This document shows positions 1 through 5,539 of a stretch of DNA of 5,877 bases, piece after piece. The notes beneath the pieces are model-generated. The model ran no database searches. It worked only from the letters and a program-made list of their open reading frames with translations, and was not told the origin of the DNA. Every line of letters begins with the position of its first letter. The stretch's first letter is position 1. The position numbers were made by a program, and so were the translations under genes. The DNA comes from Patescibacteria group bacterium (GTDB taxonomy: Bacteria > Patescibacteriota > Minisyncoccia > Phycocordibacterales > SIBU01). Location of the stretch: positions 1-5,877 of the forward strand of contig JAGWZX010000043.1 in the NCBI GenBank assembly GCA_018968805.1, written 5' to 3'.

Positions 1-36
1 ATCTGTAGGTTATTTCTATATCCAAACTATAATCAC

Positions 37-363
37 TTATCTTTCCCATATCTCCAATGGATACAAGTCATAAGCGACTTCCTCGTATGGATGAGTCCTT
101 TTTATGGCCGCAATTACATTACCTACTACATCTGCGTGTAGAGTCACTTCTATTCTTTCTTCTTCTACTGCTTCCAGTGTCCCAACCTTACCGATATGAG
201 GATGCGCTCCATCGCCCGGTTTAAATCTTCCGACGCCACGCGAAGAAAAGCTGCAAAAGGTGTAATTACCGATCTGACCGCCGCCAGCTTTTCCTATTGC
301 TTCTCGTACAACATCTGCGTTCTCAATCGGCACATATACAATGAGTTTGTATTTAAGAGCCAT
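37..363 (-). CDS. Stand-alone Nif3-insert (PII/CutA-like) domain protein
   Basis: This 108-aa protein matches the PII/CutA-like domain that is inserted in the middle of many bacterial Nif3/YqfO (DUF34) proteins; here it stands alone. Visible family motifs are a glycine-rich turn leading into GNYTFCSF (about residues 27-39), the stretch GRFKPGDGAHPHIGK (about 45-59), a VEEERIEV strand (about 67-74) and the signature HPYEEVAYDLYPLE (about 91-104). The metal-binding Nif3 core domains are absent, so enzymatic activity is not expected from the sequence. The biochemical role of this family is not settled; a small trimeric ligand-binding or regulatory protein is a guess from the fold. The ATG follows the trpS stop codon with no gap (TAAATG), so translation is probably coupled to trpS. 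A GGAG lies about 13 bases upstream of the ATG, inside trpS. I am confident of the family and not of the function. Confidence 0.85.
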   Translation of the reverse strand: MALKYKLIVYVPIENADVVREAIGKAGGGQIGNYTFCSFSSRGVGRFKPGDGAHPHIGKVGTLEAVEEERIEVTLHADVVGNVIAAIKRTHPYEEVAYDLYPLEIWER

Positions 364-1332
364 TTAATTTATTGAGACTCCAATTTTCTCGCGAACAATT
401 TTCATTTTCTCCGCGGCGCGGGCGCGGGCGCGCTCTCCGCCGGTTTTGAGAATTTCAAGGACGGCGGCGCGGTCTTTGGAGAGCGCTTCGCGGCGGACGC
501 GAAGCGGCGCGATGAATTCCGTGATGTCTTTCGCCAGCATTTCTTTCAATTCTTGATATTTACCGACTTTACTTTGGTAAAGTTTATTCAACTCCTCCTC
601 GGGTTTGAAAAGTTTGTGCAGTTCAAAAACATTCTTGGGAATACCGACGCCGGAATCGGTCACTATGCCCATCGTCAGTCGCCGGATTTCCGCGTCAGTG
701 GCGAAAAGCGGAATAACGTTGCCGTAACTTTTGCTCATCTTCTCGCCGTCAATGCCCGGTATGGTTTTGACTGCGTCCAAAATGATCGGCTCTGGCAATT
801 TGAAAACCGGCGAGGGCACCGAGGCAAAGACGCGGTTGAATTTTTCCGCCGTGTCGCGGGCGAATTCCACGTGCTGTTTTTGGTCTTGTCCCACCGGCAC
901 GACATCGGCGTCCTGGATCAAAATATCGGCGGCCATAAGCAGGGGGTAGTCAAAAGTACCGACGTTTACTTCCCTGCCCTTCGCCACCGCGTCTTTGTAG
1001 GCGTGGGCCCGTTCAAGATACGGCACCGTCGTGATGCAGTTGAAAATCCACGCCAGCTCGGTGACTTCCGGCACGTCGGATTGTTTGAACAAAGTCACTT
1101 TGGCCGGGTCAAGGCCTATCGCCAAAAAATCAAGAACCATTTCGTAAGTAAAATTCGCCAGTTCCTTAGCGTCCTGAAGAGTGGTCAAAGCGTGATAATC
1201 AACAACGCAAACGTAAGCTTCATACTTATCCTGAAGTTCGACAAATTGCCGCATCGCTCCGAAATAATTCCCTATATGCGGCCGGCCAGTGGGTTTAACG
1301 CCTGAGAGTAAAATTTTTTTTGCCGGGCTCAT
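364..1332 (-). CDS. trpS: Tryptophan--tRNA ligase (TrpRS)
   Basis: A cytoplasmic class Ic aminoacyl-tRNA synthetase that activates tryptophan with ATP and charges tRNA-Trp. At 322 aa it has the usual bacterial length (about 330). The N-terminal Rossmann fold carries the HIGH-type motif as PTGRPHIGN (residues 14-22), and the second ATP-binding motif is KMSKS (198-202) within GEKMSKSYGN. Between them lie family hallmarks: the tryptophan-pocket region FDYPLLMAADILIQDADVVPVG (about 127-148) and the following DQKQHVEFARDTAEKFN. The C-terminal helical anticodon-binding region ends in a lysine- and arginine-rich tail. The ATG at 1332 is chosen because homology begins within a few residues (KKILLSGVKPTG) and because a well-spaced promoter places the transcript start on or next to that ATG, so the mRNA may be leaderless. 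The downstream Nif3-insert gene abuts the stop. Nothing appears missing or truncated. Confidence 0.97.
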   Translation of the reverse strand: MSPAKKILLSGVKPTGRPHIGNYFGAMRQFVELQDKYEAYVCVVDYHALTTLQDAKELANFTYEMVLDFLAIGLDPAKVTLFKQSDVPEVTELAWIFNCITTVPYLERAHAYKDAVAKGREVNVGTFDYPLLMAADILIQDADVVPVGQDQKQHVEFARDTAEKFNRVFASVPSPVFKLPEPIILDAVKTIPGIDGEKMSKSYGNVIPLFATDAEIRRLTMGIVTDSGVGIPKNVFELHKLFKPEEELNKLYQSKVGKYQELKEMLAKDITEFIAPLRVRREALSKDRAAVLEILKTGGERARARAAEKMKIVREKIGVSIN

Positions 1333-1338
1333 CCCCGA

Positions 1339-1367
1339 ATACTAGCAAATCTAAGACGATTTTCCAA
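1339..1367 (-). promoter_or_regulatory. Predicted sigma-70 type promoter of trpS, probably leaderless
   Basis: On the minus strand a -35 box TTGGAA (1367-1362), a 17-base spacer and a -10 box TAGTAT (1344-1339) are present, with an extended -10 TG one base before the -10 box. Only six bases (TCGGGG) separate the -10 box from the trpS ATG, so normal initiation 6-7 bases downstream would start the transcript at or within a base of the A of the ATG. The position between the tRNA gene and trpS is right for a promoter. No transcription data are available, so this is a pattern match. Confidence 0.55.
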
Positions 1368-1431
1368 TGTGCTTTCGGCCGGACGCTTCGCTGTCTCACT
1401 CAAATGCAACAAAAACAGTTGAAATTTTTTG

Positions 1432-1503
1432 TGCTCTCGGCCGGAGTCGAACCGGCATTTCTTCCTTCGGAGGGAAGTATCCTATCCATTGAACGACGAG
1501 AGC
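1432..1503 (-). tRNA. tRNA-Arg (anticodon CCG)
   Basis: The minus strand folds into a complete cloverleaf of 72 nt. The acceptor stem is GCTCTCG/CGAGAGC. The D stem is GTTC/GGAT (two G-U pairs) with the loop AATGGATA. The anticodon stem is CTTCC/GGAAG with the loop CTCCGAA, so the anticodon is CCG, reading CGG arginine codons. A 4-nt variable loop follows, then the T stem GCCGG/CCGGC with the loop TTCGACT, and the discriminator base is A. The 3' CCA is not encoded (the genome continues CACA from the discriminator), so a CCA-adding enzyme is required. It lies between dnaJ and trpS in the same orientation, separated from dnaJ by a strong hairpin. Confidence 0.96.
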
Positions 1504-1514
1504 GCGGCGCCGTA

Positions 1515-1543
1515 ACTATATAATTTTTCCAAGGATTTTGAAA
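1515..1543 (-). promoter_or_regulatory. Possible promoter of the tRNA-Arg gene
   Basis: A -10-like TATAGT (1520-1515) lies in an AT-rich stretch between the dnaJ hairpin and the tRNA gene, 11 bases before the mature tRNA 5' end, so initiation would give a short 5' leader for RNase P to remove. The best -35 at 17-base spacing is TTTCAA (1543-1538), which matches poorly and overlaps the hairpin. The -10 box and the position are the main support. Confidence 0.35.
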
Positions 1544-1572
1544 GGCGCGGCCGCTTACGCGGCCGCGCCTTT
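1541..1572. terminator. GC-rich hairpin between dnaJ and tRNA-Arg
   Basis: This is a perfect 14-bp stem (1541-1554 with 1559-1572) around a 4-base loop; the core contains GGCGCGGCCGC. It begins about 30 bases after the dnaJ stop, where a terminator is expected. On the minus strand, the dnaJ direction, the 3' arm ends CGCCTTT followed by CAAAA, so the U tract is short. On the plus strand the tract is better (TTTTT then ATATAA) but no plus-strand gene feeds into it. I read it as the dnaJ terminator or 3'-end stabiliser, possibly bidirectional. Confidence 0.65.
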
Positions 1573-1602
1573 TTATATAAACCAACAAAGATCCGGAGCC
1601 TA

Positions 1603-2697
1603 TCAAATCCCCTCCTTTTTAAGCTCCTCTACCATCTTTCTCGCCTCTTTGGAAAGTTTGCTGGGTAATTTAACGTGCAAATGAATCAGCAGATCGCCGC
1701 GCCTGCCTTTTTCATACGGCACGCCCTTGCCTTTGATGCGTAAAATTTCTCCATGCGAAACCCCCTCCGGAATTTTCACCTTAATTTCTCCATCAAGAGT
1801 CGGCAGAGCATATTCCTCACCTAAAAGCGCGCTGGAAAGTTTTAGATTGAGATCGGTTACAAGATTAACTCCTTCCTTGCGGAACAACGGATGCTTTTTT
1901 ATGTGGACTTTGATGTATAAATCGCCCGCTGAACCGCCCGACACCGCCTCGCCGCCGCCGGATAATCTGATCATTTCACCGTCATCAATTCCCGCGGGAA
2001 TTGTGACGGCGATTTCTTCTTCTTTGCGAATCACACCGGCACCATGACAACGCGGACACTTTTCTTTCGGCACCTTGCCTTTGCCGTGGCACTCATCGCA
2101 AGTGCGCACACTTGAAATATTTCCGAGAAATGAACGTTTGGTCTCGTGTAATTTGCCTTTGCCGTTGCATTTCGGACAAGTCTGCATTTCCGTGTCGCGT
2201 TTCGCGCCACTGCCGCCGCACTCTTCGCATCGCGAAGTCTTGTTCAGGAGAATTTTGCGTTCCGTACCAAACACGCTTTCCGAAAACGACAATTCAATGT
2301 CGATTGAAATATCTCTGCCGCGCTTTGTCTTCTCCCGTCCGCCGCCCATACCGAAAAAATCGCCGAACAAATCACCGATATCAAACTCAAAACCGTTCTG
2401 CGAAAAGCCGCCGAAACCCTGGCCGCCGAAACCGGAAAAATCAAATCCGCCGAAACCCGCGCCGGCCGGACCCGGACCGGCGCCGGCGAAAGTTTGGCCA
2501 TAGGTATCGTATTCCGCCCTTTTCTTATCATCGGACAACACCGAATATGCTTCATTAACTTCTTTGAACTTCGCCTCATTACCGCCTTTTTTGTCGGGAT
2601 GATATTCGTGGGCGAGCCTGCGGAAAGCTTTCTTAATGTCTTCCTGGGAGGCGTTTTTGGAAACGCCGAGAATGTCGTAATAATTTTTGTTGGCCAT
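1603..2697 (-). CDS. dnaJ: Chaperone protein DnaJ (Hsp40, type A)
   Basis: Cytoplasmic co-chaperone that binds unfolded polypeptides, hands them to DnaK and stimulates DnaK ATP hydrolysis. The 364-aa length is normal for a type A DnaJ. The J domain (about residues 4-70) contains [12 protein letters not shown] and the essential HPD at 33-35. A glycine/phenylalanine-rich linker follows (about 71-118). The zinc-binding domain has all four CXXC pairs: C157/C160, C174/C177, C200/C203 and C214/C217, giving two zinc sites. The two beta-rich substrate-binding C-terminal domains (about 228-350) include [20 protein letters not shown] and the dimerisation tail. The ATG is fixed by the start of the J domain. 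No clear Shine-Dalgarno precedes it (the upstream bases are CCATATTT), so initiation may depend on a short or unstructured leader. It lies in the same orientation as dnaK but is separated from it by a convergent gene and a strong hairpin, so it is probably transcribed on its own. Confidence 0.97.
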   Translation of the reverse strand: MANKNYYDILGVSKNASQEDIKKAFRRLAHEYHPDKKGGNEAKFKEVNEAYSVLSDDKKRAEYDTYGQTFAGAGPGPAGAGFGGFDFSGFGGQGFGGFSQNGFEFDIGDLFGDFFGMGGGREKTKRGRDISIDIELSFSESVFGTERKILLNKTSRCEECGGSGAKRDTEMQTCPKCNGKGKLHETKRSFLGNISSVRTCDECHGKGKVPKEKCPRCHGAGVIRKEEEIAVTIPAGIDDGEMIRLSGGGEAVSGGSAGDLYIKVHIKKHPLFRKEGVNLVTDLNLKLSSALLGEEYALPTLDGEIKVKIPEGVSHGEILRIKGKGVPYEKGRRGDLLIHLHVKLPSKLSKEARKMVEELKKEGI

Positions 2698-2731
2698 AAA
2701 TATGGATAATTGAGTTAAAACCGGTGGGAAA

Positions 2732-2740
2732 ATTATTACA
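2732..2740 (-). promoter_or_regulatory. Possible extended -10 promoter of dnaJ
   Basis: On the minus strand TG-T-AATAAT (2740-2732) is an extended -10 motif with five of six -10 matches, about 35 bases upstream of the dnaJ ATG, giving a predicted leader of roughly 28 bases. No convincing -35 exists at 16-18 bases upstream. dnaJ needs a promoter here because a plus-strand gene and terminator separate it from dnaK. No CIRCE operator is present in this gap. Confidence 0.3.
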
Positions 2741-2769
2741 CATTTTAATTATTCCCGCATATTGACACC

Positions 2770-2789
2770 TTACAAATTGACTTTTGTAA
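2770..2789. promoter_or_regulatory. Operator-like dyad over a -35 box
   Basis: A perfect 7-bp inverted repeat, TTACAAA and TTTGTAA, flanks exactly six bases, and those six bases are TTGACT, the -35 box of the plus-strand promoter. The 20-bp symmetry is the size expected for a dimeric helix-turn-helix repressor. Its position between divergent dnaJ and the small plus-strand gene means one regulator could affect both. The sequence is not a CIRCE element and I do not recognise the cognate regulator. Confidence 0.4.
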
Positions 2790-2805
2790 CCATTGAAAGT
2801 ACAAT
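2777..2805 (+). promoter_or_regulatory. Predicted sigma-70 promoter of the small plus-strand gene
   Basis: TTGACT (2777-2782), a 17-base spacer and TACAAT (2800-2805) each match the housekeeping consensus at five of six positions. Transcription would start near 2812, which excludes the TTG at 2793 as the start codon and favours the ATG at 2853. A second TTGACA lies at 2762-2767, but the best -10 box at 17 bases from it is only TGTAAC. Confidence 0.65.
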
Positions 2806-2840
2806 TTTACTCGGGATATTCGCAAGGGCTAACTTTAACT

Positions 2841-2846
2841 GAAAGG
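2841..2846 (+). promoter_or_regulatory. Ribosome binding site of the 71-aa protein
   Basis: GAAAGG ends six bases before the ATG at 2853 and downstream of the predicted transcription start, which decides between this ATG and the upstream in-frame TTG at 2793. Confidence 0.55.
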
Positions 2847-2852
2847 TTGGTT

Positions 2853-3068
2853 ATGCTCATCGTGATAATCGCGACAGTTGCAACATTATGGATCGCCTCG
2901 TCAATAGTGTTGTGCGTCGCACTGGCAAAGGCGGCTTCCGGACCGATACCCGGTCAAGGGCAAAAAAGGACCGGGGCCACCGACAGGAACCTTCTCCTTT
3001 CCGAAGTTACGCAAATTGAAACTGAAGAACCTCTGCCGGAAATTATATTTGCGCCGTTTGGTCCGTGA
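2853..3068 (+). CDS. Small protein of unknown function with N-terminal hydrophobic segment
   Basis: I do not recognise this protein. From the ATG it is 71 aa. Residues 1-27 (MLIVIIATVATLWIASSIVL then CVALAKA) are hydrophobic and form either one transmembrane helix or an uncleaved or cleaved signal (the ALAKA-ASG context resembles a signal peptidase site, although the positive N-terminal region is missing unless the upstream in-frame TTG at 2793 is used). A proline/glycine/lysine-rich stretch (about 30-44) and an acidic tail (ETEEPLPE, about 56-63) follow. The in-frame TTG at 2793 would add 20 residues including a charged TLTER segment, but it lies upstream of the predicted transcript start. 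The gene is a complete small unit with its own promoter, ribosome binding site and a terminator that overlaps its last codons. It is convergent with dnaK and divergent from dnaJ. Codon quality and signals make it likely real; function is unknown. Confidence 0.65.
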   Translation: MLIVIIATVATLWIASSIVLCVALAKAASGPIPGQGQKRTGATDRNLLLSEVTQIETEEPLPEIIFAPFGP

Positions 3069-3095
3069 CTTTCACGGACCAAACGGCGCTTTTTT
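3051..3095 (+). terminator. Strong intrinsic terminator, shared by convergent genes
   Basis: A perfect 18-bp stem (3051-3068 with 3072-3089) with a 3-base loop is followed by six T residues (3090-3095). The left arm encodes the last five residues (APFGP) and the stop codon of the 71-aa protein. On the minus strand the same hairpin starts eight bases after the dnaK stop codon, but it is followed by AAATATAATTT, so it terminates dnaK less efficiently, if at all. Confidence 0.9.
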
Positions 3096-3097
3096 AG

Positions 3098-5002
3098 TTA
3101 CTTTTTCTCTTCCTTGAATTCAGCGTCGCGGACATTACCGTCTCCGCCATTTCCTTTATCGCCCGAATTTTTATTGGACGCGTCGTTGCCCTGACCCTGC
3201 GCTGCCTTGGCCGCTATTTCGCCGATCTTCTGCAATTCGGCGGACAAGGCTTCGGTCGCCGACTTAACAGTGCCGATATCCGCGGAATCTTTGGCGGTTT
3301 TCAAAAGCGCGATCTTGTCTTCAATCAGCTTGGCTGTATCGGCAGGAACCTTGTCGCGGTTATCGCGCAACGCCTTTTCCGAAGTATAAATCATTTGCTC
3401 GGCGATATTTTTTGCTTCGACAAGCTCGCGTTTCTTCTGATCGTCGGCGTTGTGGAGTTCTGCATCTTTCTTCATCCGCTCTACTTCGTCTTTGGATAAT
3501 CCGGAACTGGCGGTTATTTTAATGGAATTGGACTTGCCGGTCGTCTTGTCTTTTGCCGTAACATTCAGAATCCCGTTGGCGTCAATGTCAAAGCTTACTT
3601 CGATTTGCGGCAAGCCGCGCGGCGCGGGCGTAATGCCGTCTAGAATGAACCGGCCGAGCGACTTGTTGTCCGCCGCCATGGCCCGTTCGCCCTGGGTAAT
3701 GTGAATTTCCACCGAAGTTTGATTGTCCGACGCCGTAGAAAACACCTGGGATCGCTGGGTCGGAATAGTGGTATTTTTTTCGATTAATTTAGTAGCCACA
3801 CCGCCCATTGTTTCAATGCTGAAAGAAAGAGGGATGACATCAAGCAGAAGTATGTCCTTGGTCTCGCCGGAAAGAATTCCTCCTTGAATGGCCGCGCCGA
3901 CCGCCACGACTTCATCGGGATTGACACCCATATTCGGCTCTTTTCCGAAAAAATCTTTTACGGCTTTCTGCATTGCCGGCATCCTGGTCTGTCCTCCAAC
4001 AAGAATTACTTCATTAAGCTGCTCTTTTTTGAACGGCGAAGCGTCTATGGCGCGCTTGGTTATCATCATCGCCCGGTTTATGAATTCCGCCGCCAGTTCT
4101 TCCAATTTTGCGCGCGTCATGGGAATTAAAAGATGCTGCGGCCCTTCCGCGCCGGAAGTGATGAAAGGAATGTTGACCTCCGTGGAAACGGCTGTGGACA
4201 ATTCAATTTTGGCTTTTTCCGCTGCCTCATCAAGACGCTGTAACGCCAAAGGATCCTTTCTGACATCTATGCCGGAAGTTTTTTGAAACTCGTCGGCGAG
4301 CCAAGCGATTATTTTCTGATCAATATCCTTGCCGCCAAGATGCGAGTCGCCGTCAGTAGATTTCACCTCAACCACGTCGTCACCGACTTCCAAAACGGAA
4401 ATATCAAAAGTACCGCCGCCAAAGTCGAATACCGCGATCTTCTCGTCTTTTTTCTTGTTGAAACCGTAAGCCAAAGCCGCGGCCGTCGGTTCGTTGATGA
4501 TGCGTTTGACGTCCAGGCCGGCGATTTTGCCAGCGTCTTTGGTCGCTTGGCGCTGGCTGTCATTGAAGTAAGCCGGCACGGTGATAACCGCCTCGGTCAC
4601 TTTAGCACCGAGCCGCGCTTCGGCGTCGTTCTTCAGTTTCTGAAGAATCATGGCCGAAATTTCTTCCGGCCGGTACCATTTGTCGGCCATCTTTACTTCA
4701 ATACCGCCCGTGGCCGACTTGCGCGTTTCAAACGGCACATTTTTGATGTCCTGCTGAACGCCCGGGTCGTCAAAATTGTGGCCCATGAAGCGCTTGATCT
4801 GATAAATCGTGTTTTTGGGATTGGTCACCGCCTGGCGCTTGGCAAGAAGGCCCGCCAGTCTCTCACCCGTCTTTGATTGGGCTACAATCGAAGGCGTAGT
4901 GCGCGCGCCTTCAGCGTTTTCCAAGACCTTGGGATTGCCCGCTTCCATCACTGCCACGGCGGAAAAAGTTGTGCCTAAATCAATACCGATTATTTTGCTC
5001 AT
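3098..5002 (-). CDS. dnaK: Chaperone protein DnaK (Hsp70)
   Basis: ATP-dependent cytoplasmic chaperone working with DnaJ and GrpE. At 634 aa it is full length. The ATPase domain (1 to about 383) shows phosphate-1 [14 protein letters not shown] (5-18), the [17 protein letters not shown] region (142-158), the [11 protein letters not shown] hinge (170-180), phosphate-2 [10 protein letters not shown] (191-200) and adenosine-binding [11 protein letters not shown] (332-342). It retains the long segment after AKRQAVTNP (54-62) that is present in E. coli DnaK and absent from Firmicutes homologues. The interdomain linker is ILLLDV (384-389). The peptide-binding beta domain includes [20 protein letters not shown] (464-483), followed by the helical lid and a disordered glycine/asparagine-rich tail ending DAEFKEEKK. 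Two oddities: [11 protein letters not shown] replaces the usual PLSLGIETMGG, and the final acidic EEVD-like end is replaced by EEKK. The ATG at 5002 is fixed by the phosphate-1 motif; the Shine-Dalgarno is weak (GGAAAA). It lies 38 bases after the upstream gene and is probably co-transcribed with it and grpE. Confidence 0.98.
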   Translation of the reverse strand: MSKIIGIDLGTTFSAVAVMEAGNPKVLENAEGARTTPSIVAQSKTGERLAGLLAKRQAVTNPKNTIYQIKRFMGHNFDDPGVQQDIKNVPFETRKSATGGIEVKMADKWYRPEEISAMILQKLKNDAEARLGAKVTEAVITVPAYFNDSQRQATKDAGKIAGLDVKRIINEPTAAALAYGFNKKKDEKIAVFDFGGGTFDISVLEVGDDVVEVKSTDGDSHLGGKDIDQKIIAWLADEFQKTSGIDVRKDPLALQRLDEAAEKAKIELSTAVSTEVNIPFITSGAEGPQHLLIPMTRAKLEELAAEFINRAMMITKRAIDASPFKKEQLNEVILVGGQTRMPAMQKAVKDFFGKEPNMGVNPDEVVAVGAAIQGGILSGETKDILLLDVIPLSFSIETMGGVATKLIEKNTTIPTQRSQVFSTASDNQTSVEIHITQGERAMAADNKSLGRFILDGITPAPRGLPQIEVSFDIDANGILNVTAKDKTTGKSNSIKITASSGLSKDEVERMKKDAELHNADDQKKRELVEAKNIAEQMIYTSEKALRDNRDKVPADTAKLIEDKIALLKTAKDSADIGTVKSATEALSAELQKIGEIAAKAAQGQGNDASNKNSGDKGNGGDGNVRDAEFKEEKK

Positions 5003-5040
5003 TATTTTCCATTTAGTTAAGGTTAAAAAACAAGAGAAAT

Positions 5041-5367
5041 TTATAATCCGCTTGGCCCGCGGATATTTTGGCTTGATAAAAATTCAAAAAGGTTTACATG
5101 AGGCGAAACGAAAGTGCGGCAACGATAAGCCGCGGCGGCCGGCGCCACACCGTTACACGCGCCGGAAAGGCATAAATTATTTGCCGCTGATTCACGCGCG
5201 CCGGCCGTGACAAGCCGCTCCTGCCGCCGGAGCGGCCTCGCCGAAAGCAGGACCACTTGCAACTCGCCATCGCGTTCCGCCACCAAAAAAACGGCCACGA
5301 CCAATTCGCCCGATCTGGTTCTGACGATTTTACGTATGACTTTTCCTTTTTCCGATTTGATAATCAT
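5041..5367 (-). CDS. Uncharacterised 108-aa protein between grpE and dnaK
   Basis: I do not recognise this protein. It is 108 aa from the ATG at 5367, chosen over an in-frame TTG six codons upstream because AAAGGGG sits eight bases before the ATG. The N-terminal half (about 1-48) starts with charged residues ([15 protein letters not shown]) and predicts several short beta strands ([26 protein letters not shown]), as in a small beta domain. The middle is alanine-, arginine- and cysteine-containing (CLSGACNG). The end is [20 protein letters not shown] plus SGL. No signal peptide, transmembrane helix or catalytic motif is evident. It lies in the grpE-dnaK transcription direction, 38 bases before dnaK, which suggests co-expression with the chaperones under stress, but no function should be assigned. 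The last codons overlap a small hairpin (5046-5064) and the gene contains another GC-rich hairpin near 5212-5236. Confidence 0.65.
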   Translation of the reverse strand: MIIKSEKGKVIRKIVRTRSGELVVAVFLVAERDGELQVVLLSARPLRRQERLVTAGARESAANNLCLSGACNGVAPAAAAYRCRTFVSPHVNLFEFLSSQNIRGPSGL

Positions 5368-5375
5368 TTTAAGAA

Positions 5376-5382
5376 CCCCTTT
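5376..5382 (-). promoter_or_regulatory. Ribosome binding site of the 108-aa gene, inside an inverted-repeat arm
   Basis: AAAGGGG on the minus strand ends eight bases before the ATG at 5367 and is the strongest Shine-Dalgarno in the window. It lies in the outer repeat arm and is complementary to the last codons of grpE, so it can be hidden by base pairing in a transcript covering both genes. Confidence 0.65.
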
Positions 5383-5405
5383 CAAAACCTATCGCAATCC
5401 AAAGC

Positions 5406-5528
5406 TTGCCAAAATTCGAGGAAAAAACGCTGAAACCGAGGAAGGTGTATGAATATACTCCGAGTGAGGATGAAGCGTTTTTTGCCGAATTTTGGCAAGC
5501 GACGATGCGAAATGGTTTCTATTATTAA
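5406..5528 (+). CDS. Possible 40-aa protein encoded within the palindromic element
   Basis: The plus strand is open in one frame from 5373 to the TAA at 5526-5528. From the TTG at 5406 it gives a 40-aa protein beginning MPKFEEKTLKPRKV and continuing YEYTPSEDEAFFAEFWQATM, then RNGFYY. The composition (mixed charge, aromatics, few rare residues) is protein-like, more so than usual for chance frames. Against it: there is no ATG before residue 34, no Shine-Dalgarno before the TTG, no convincing promoter, and it is antisense to the grpE-dnaK transcript. Open frames within palindromes can arise by chance. It may instead be the remnant of a longer gene. Confidence 0.25.
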   Translation: MPKFEEKTLKPRKVYEYTPSEDEAFFAEFWQATMRNGFYY

Positions 5529-5539
5529 CTTCGACCATG

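Noticed and set aside
553..1305. Long plus-strand open frame of 250 codons opposite trpS
   Set aside because: It lies entirely antisense to a clear trpS gene with HIGH and KMSKS motifs, and its translation has no family resemblance; it is a shadow of trpS codon usage.
1400..1431. CAAC/GTTG pairing downstream of the tRNA, considered as a terminator
   Set aside because: A 4-bp stem is too weak, and the T-rich stretch is in the loop rather than after the stem.
2075..2558. Two plus-strand open frames opposite dnaJ, rich in proline or arginine
   Set aside because: They are mirror images of the glycine/phenylalanine linker and zinc domain of dnaJ, with the biased composition expected from such a shadow.
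2793..2852. TTG at 2793 as the start of the small plus-strand protein
   Set aside because: It lies between the -35 and -10 boxes of the best promoter and has no ribosome binding site; the ATG at 2853 has GAAAGG at suitable spacing.
4283..4876. Plus-strand open frame of 197 codons opposite dnaK
   Set aside because: It is antisense to the conserved ATPase domain of dnaK, lacks a ribosome binding site and has no recognisable family.
5046..5064. Small hairpin ATCCGC/GCGGAT at the end of the 108-aa gene, considered as a terminator before dnaK
   Set aside because: The stem is only 6 bp with a 7-base loop and is followed by TTATAAATTT rather than a U tract; dnaK also needs transcription from upstream, since no good promoter was found in the 38-base gap.
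5041..5110. A dedicated dnaK promoter using TTGAAT and downstream AT-rich hexamers
   Set aside because: The best pairing (TTGAAT with TATCCG at 16 bases) matches the -10 consensus poorly, and the TATAAA nearer dnaK has no -35 at proper spacing.
5389..5538. Minus-strand 49-codon frame starting at an ATG one base after the grpE stop
   Set aside because: It has no Shine-Dalgarno and its composition is less protein-like than the opposite strand; it lies wholly within the palindrome, where open frames on both strands are expected. Kept only as a remark in the findings.
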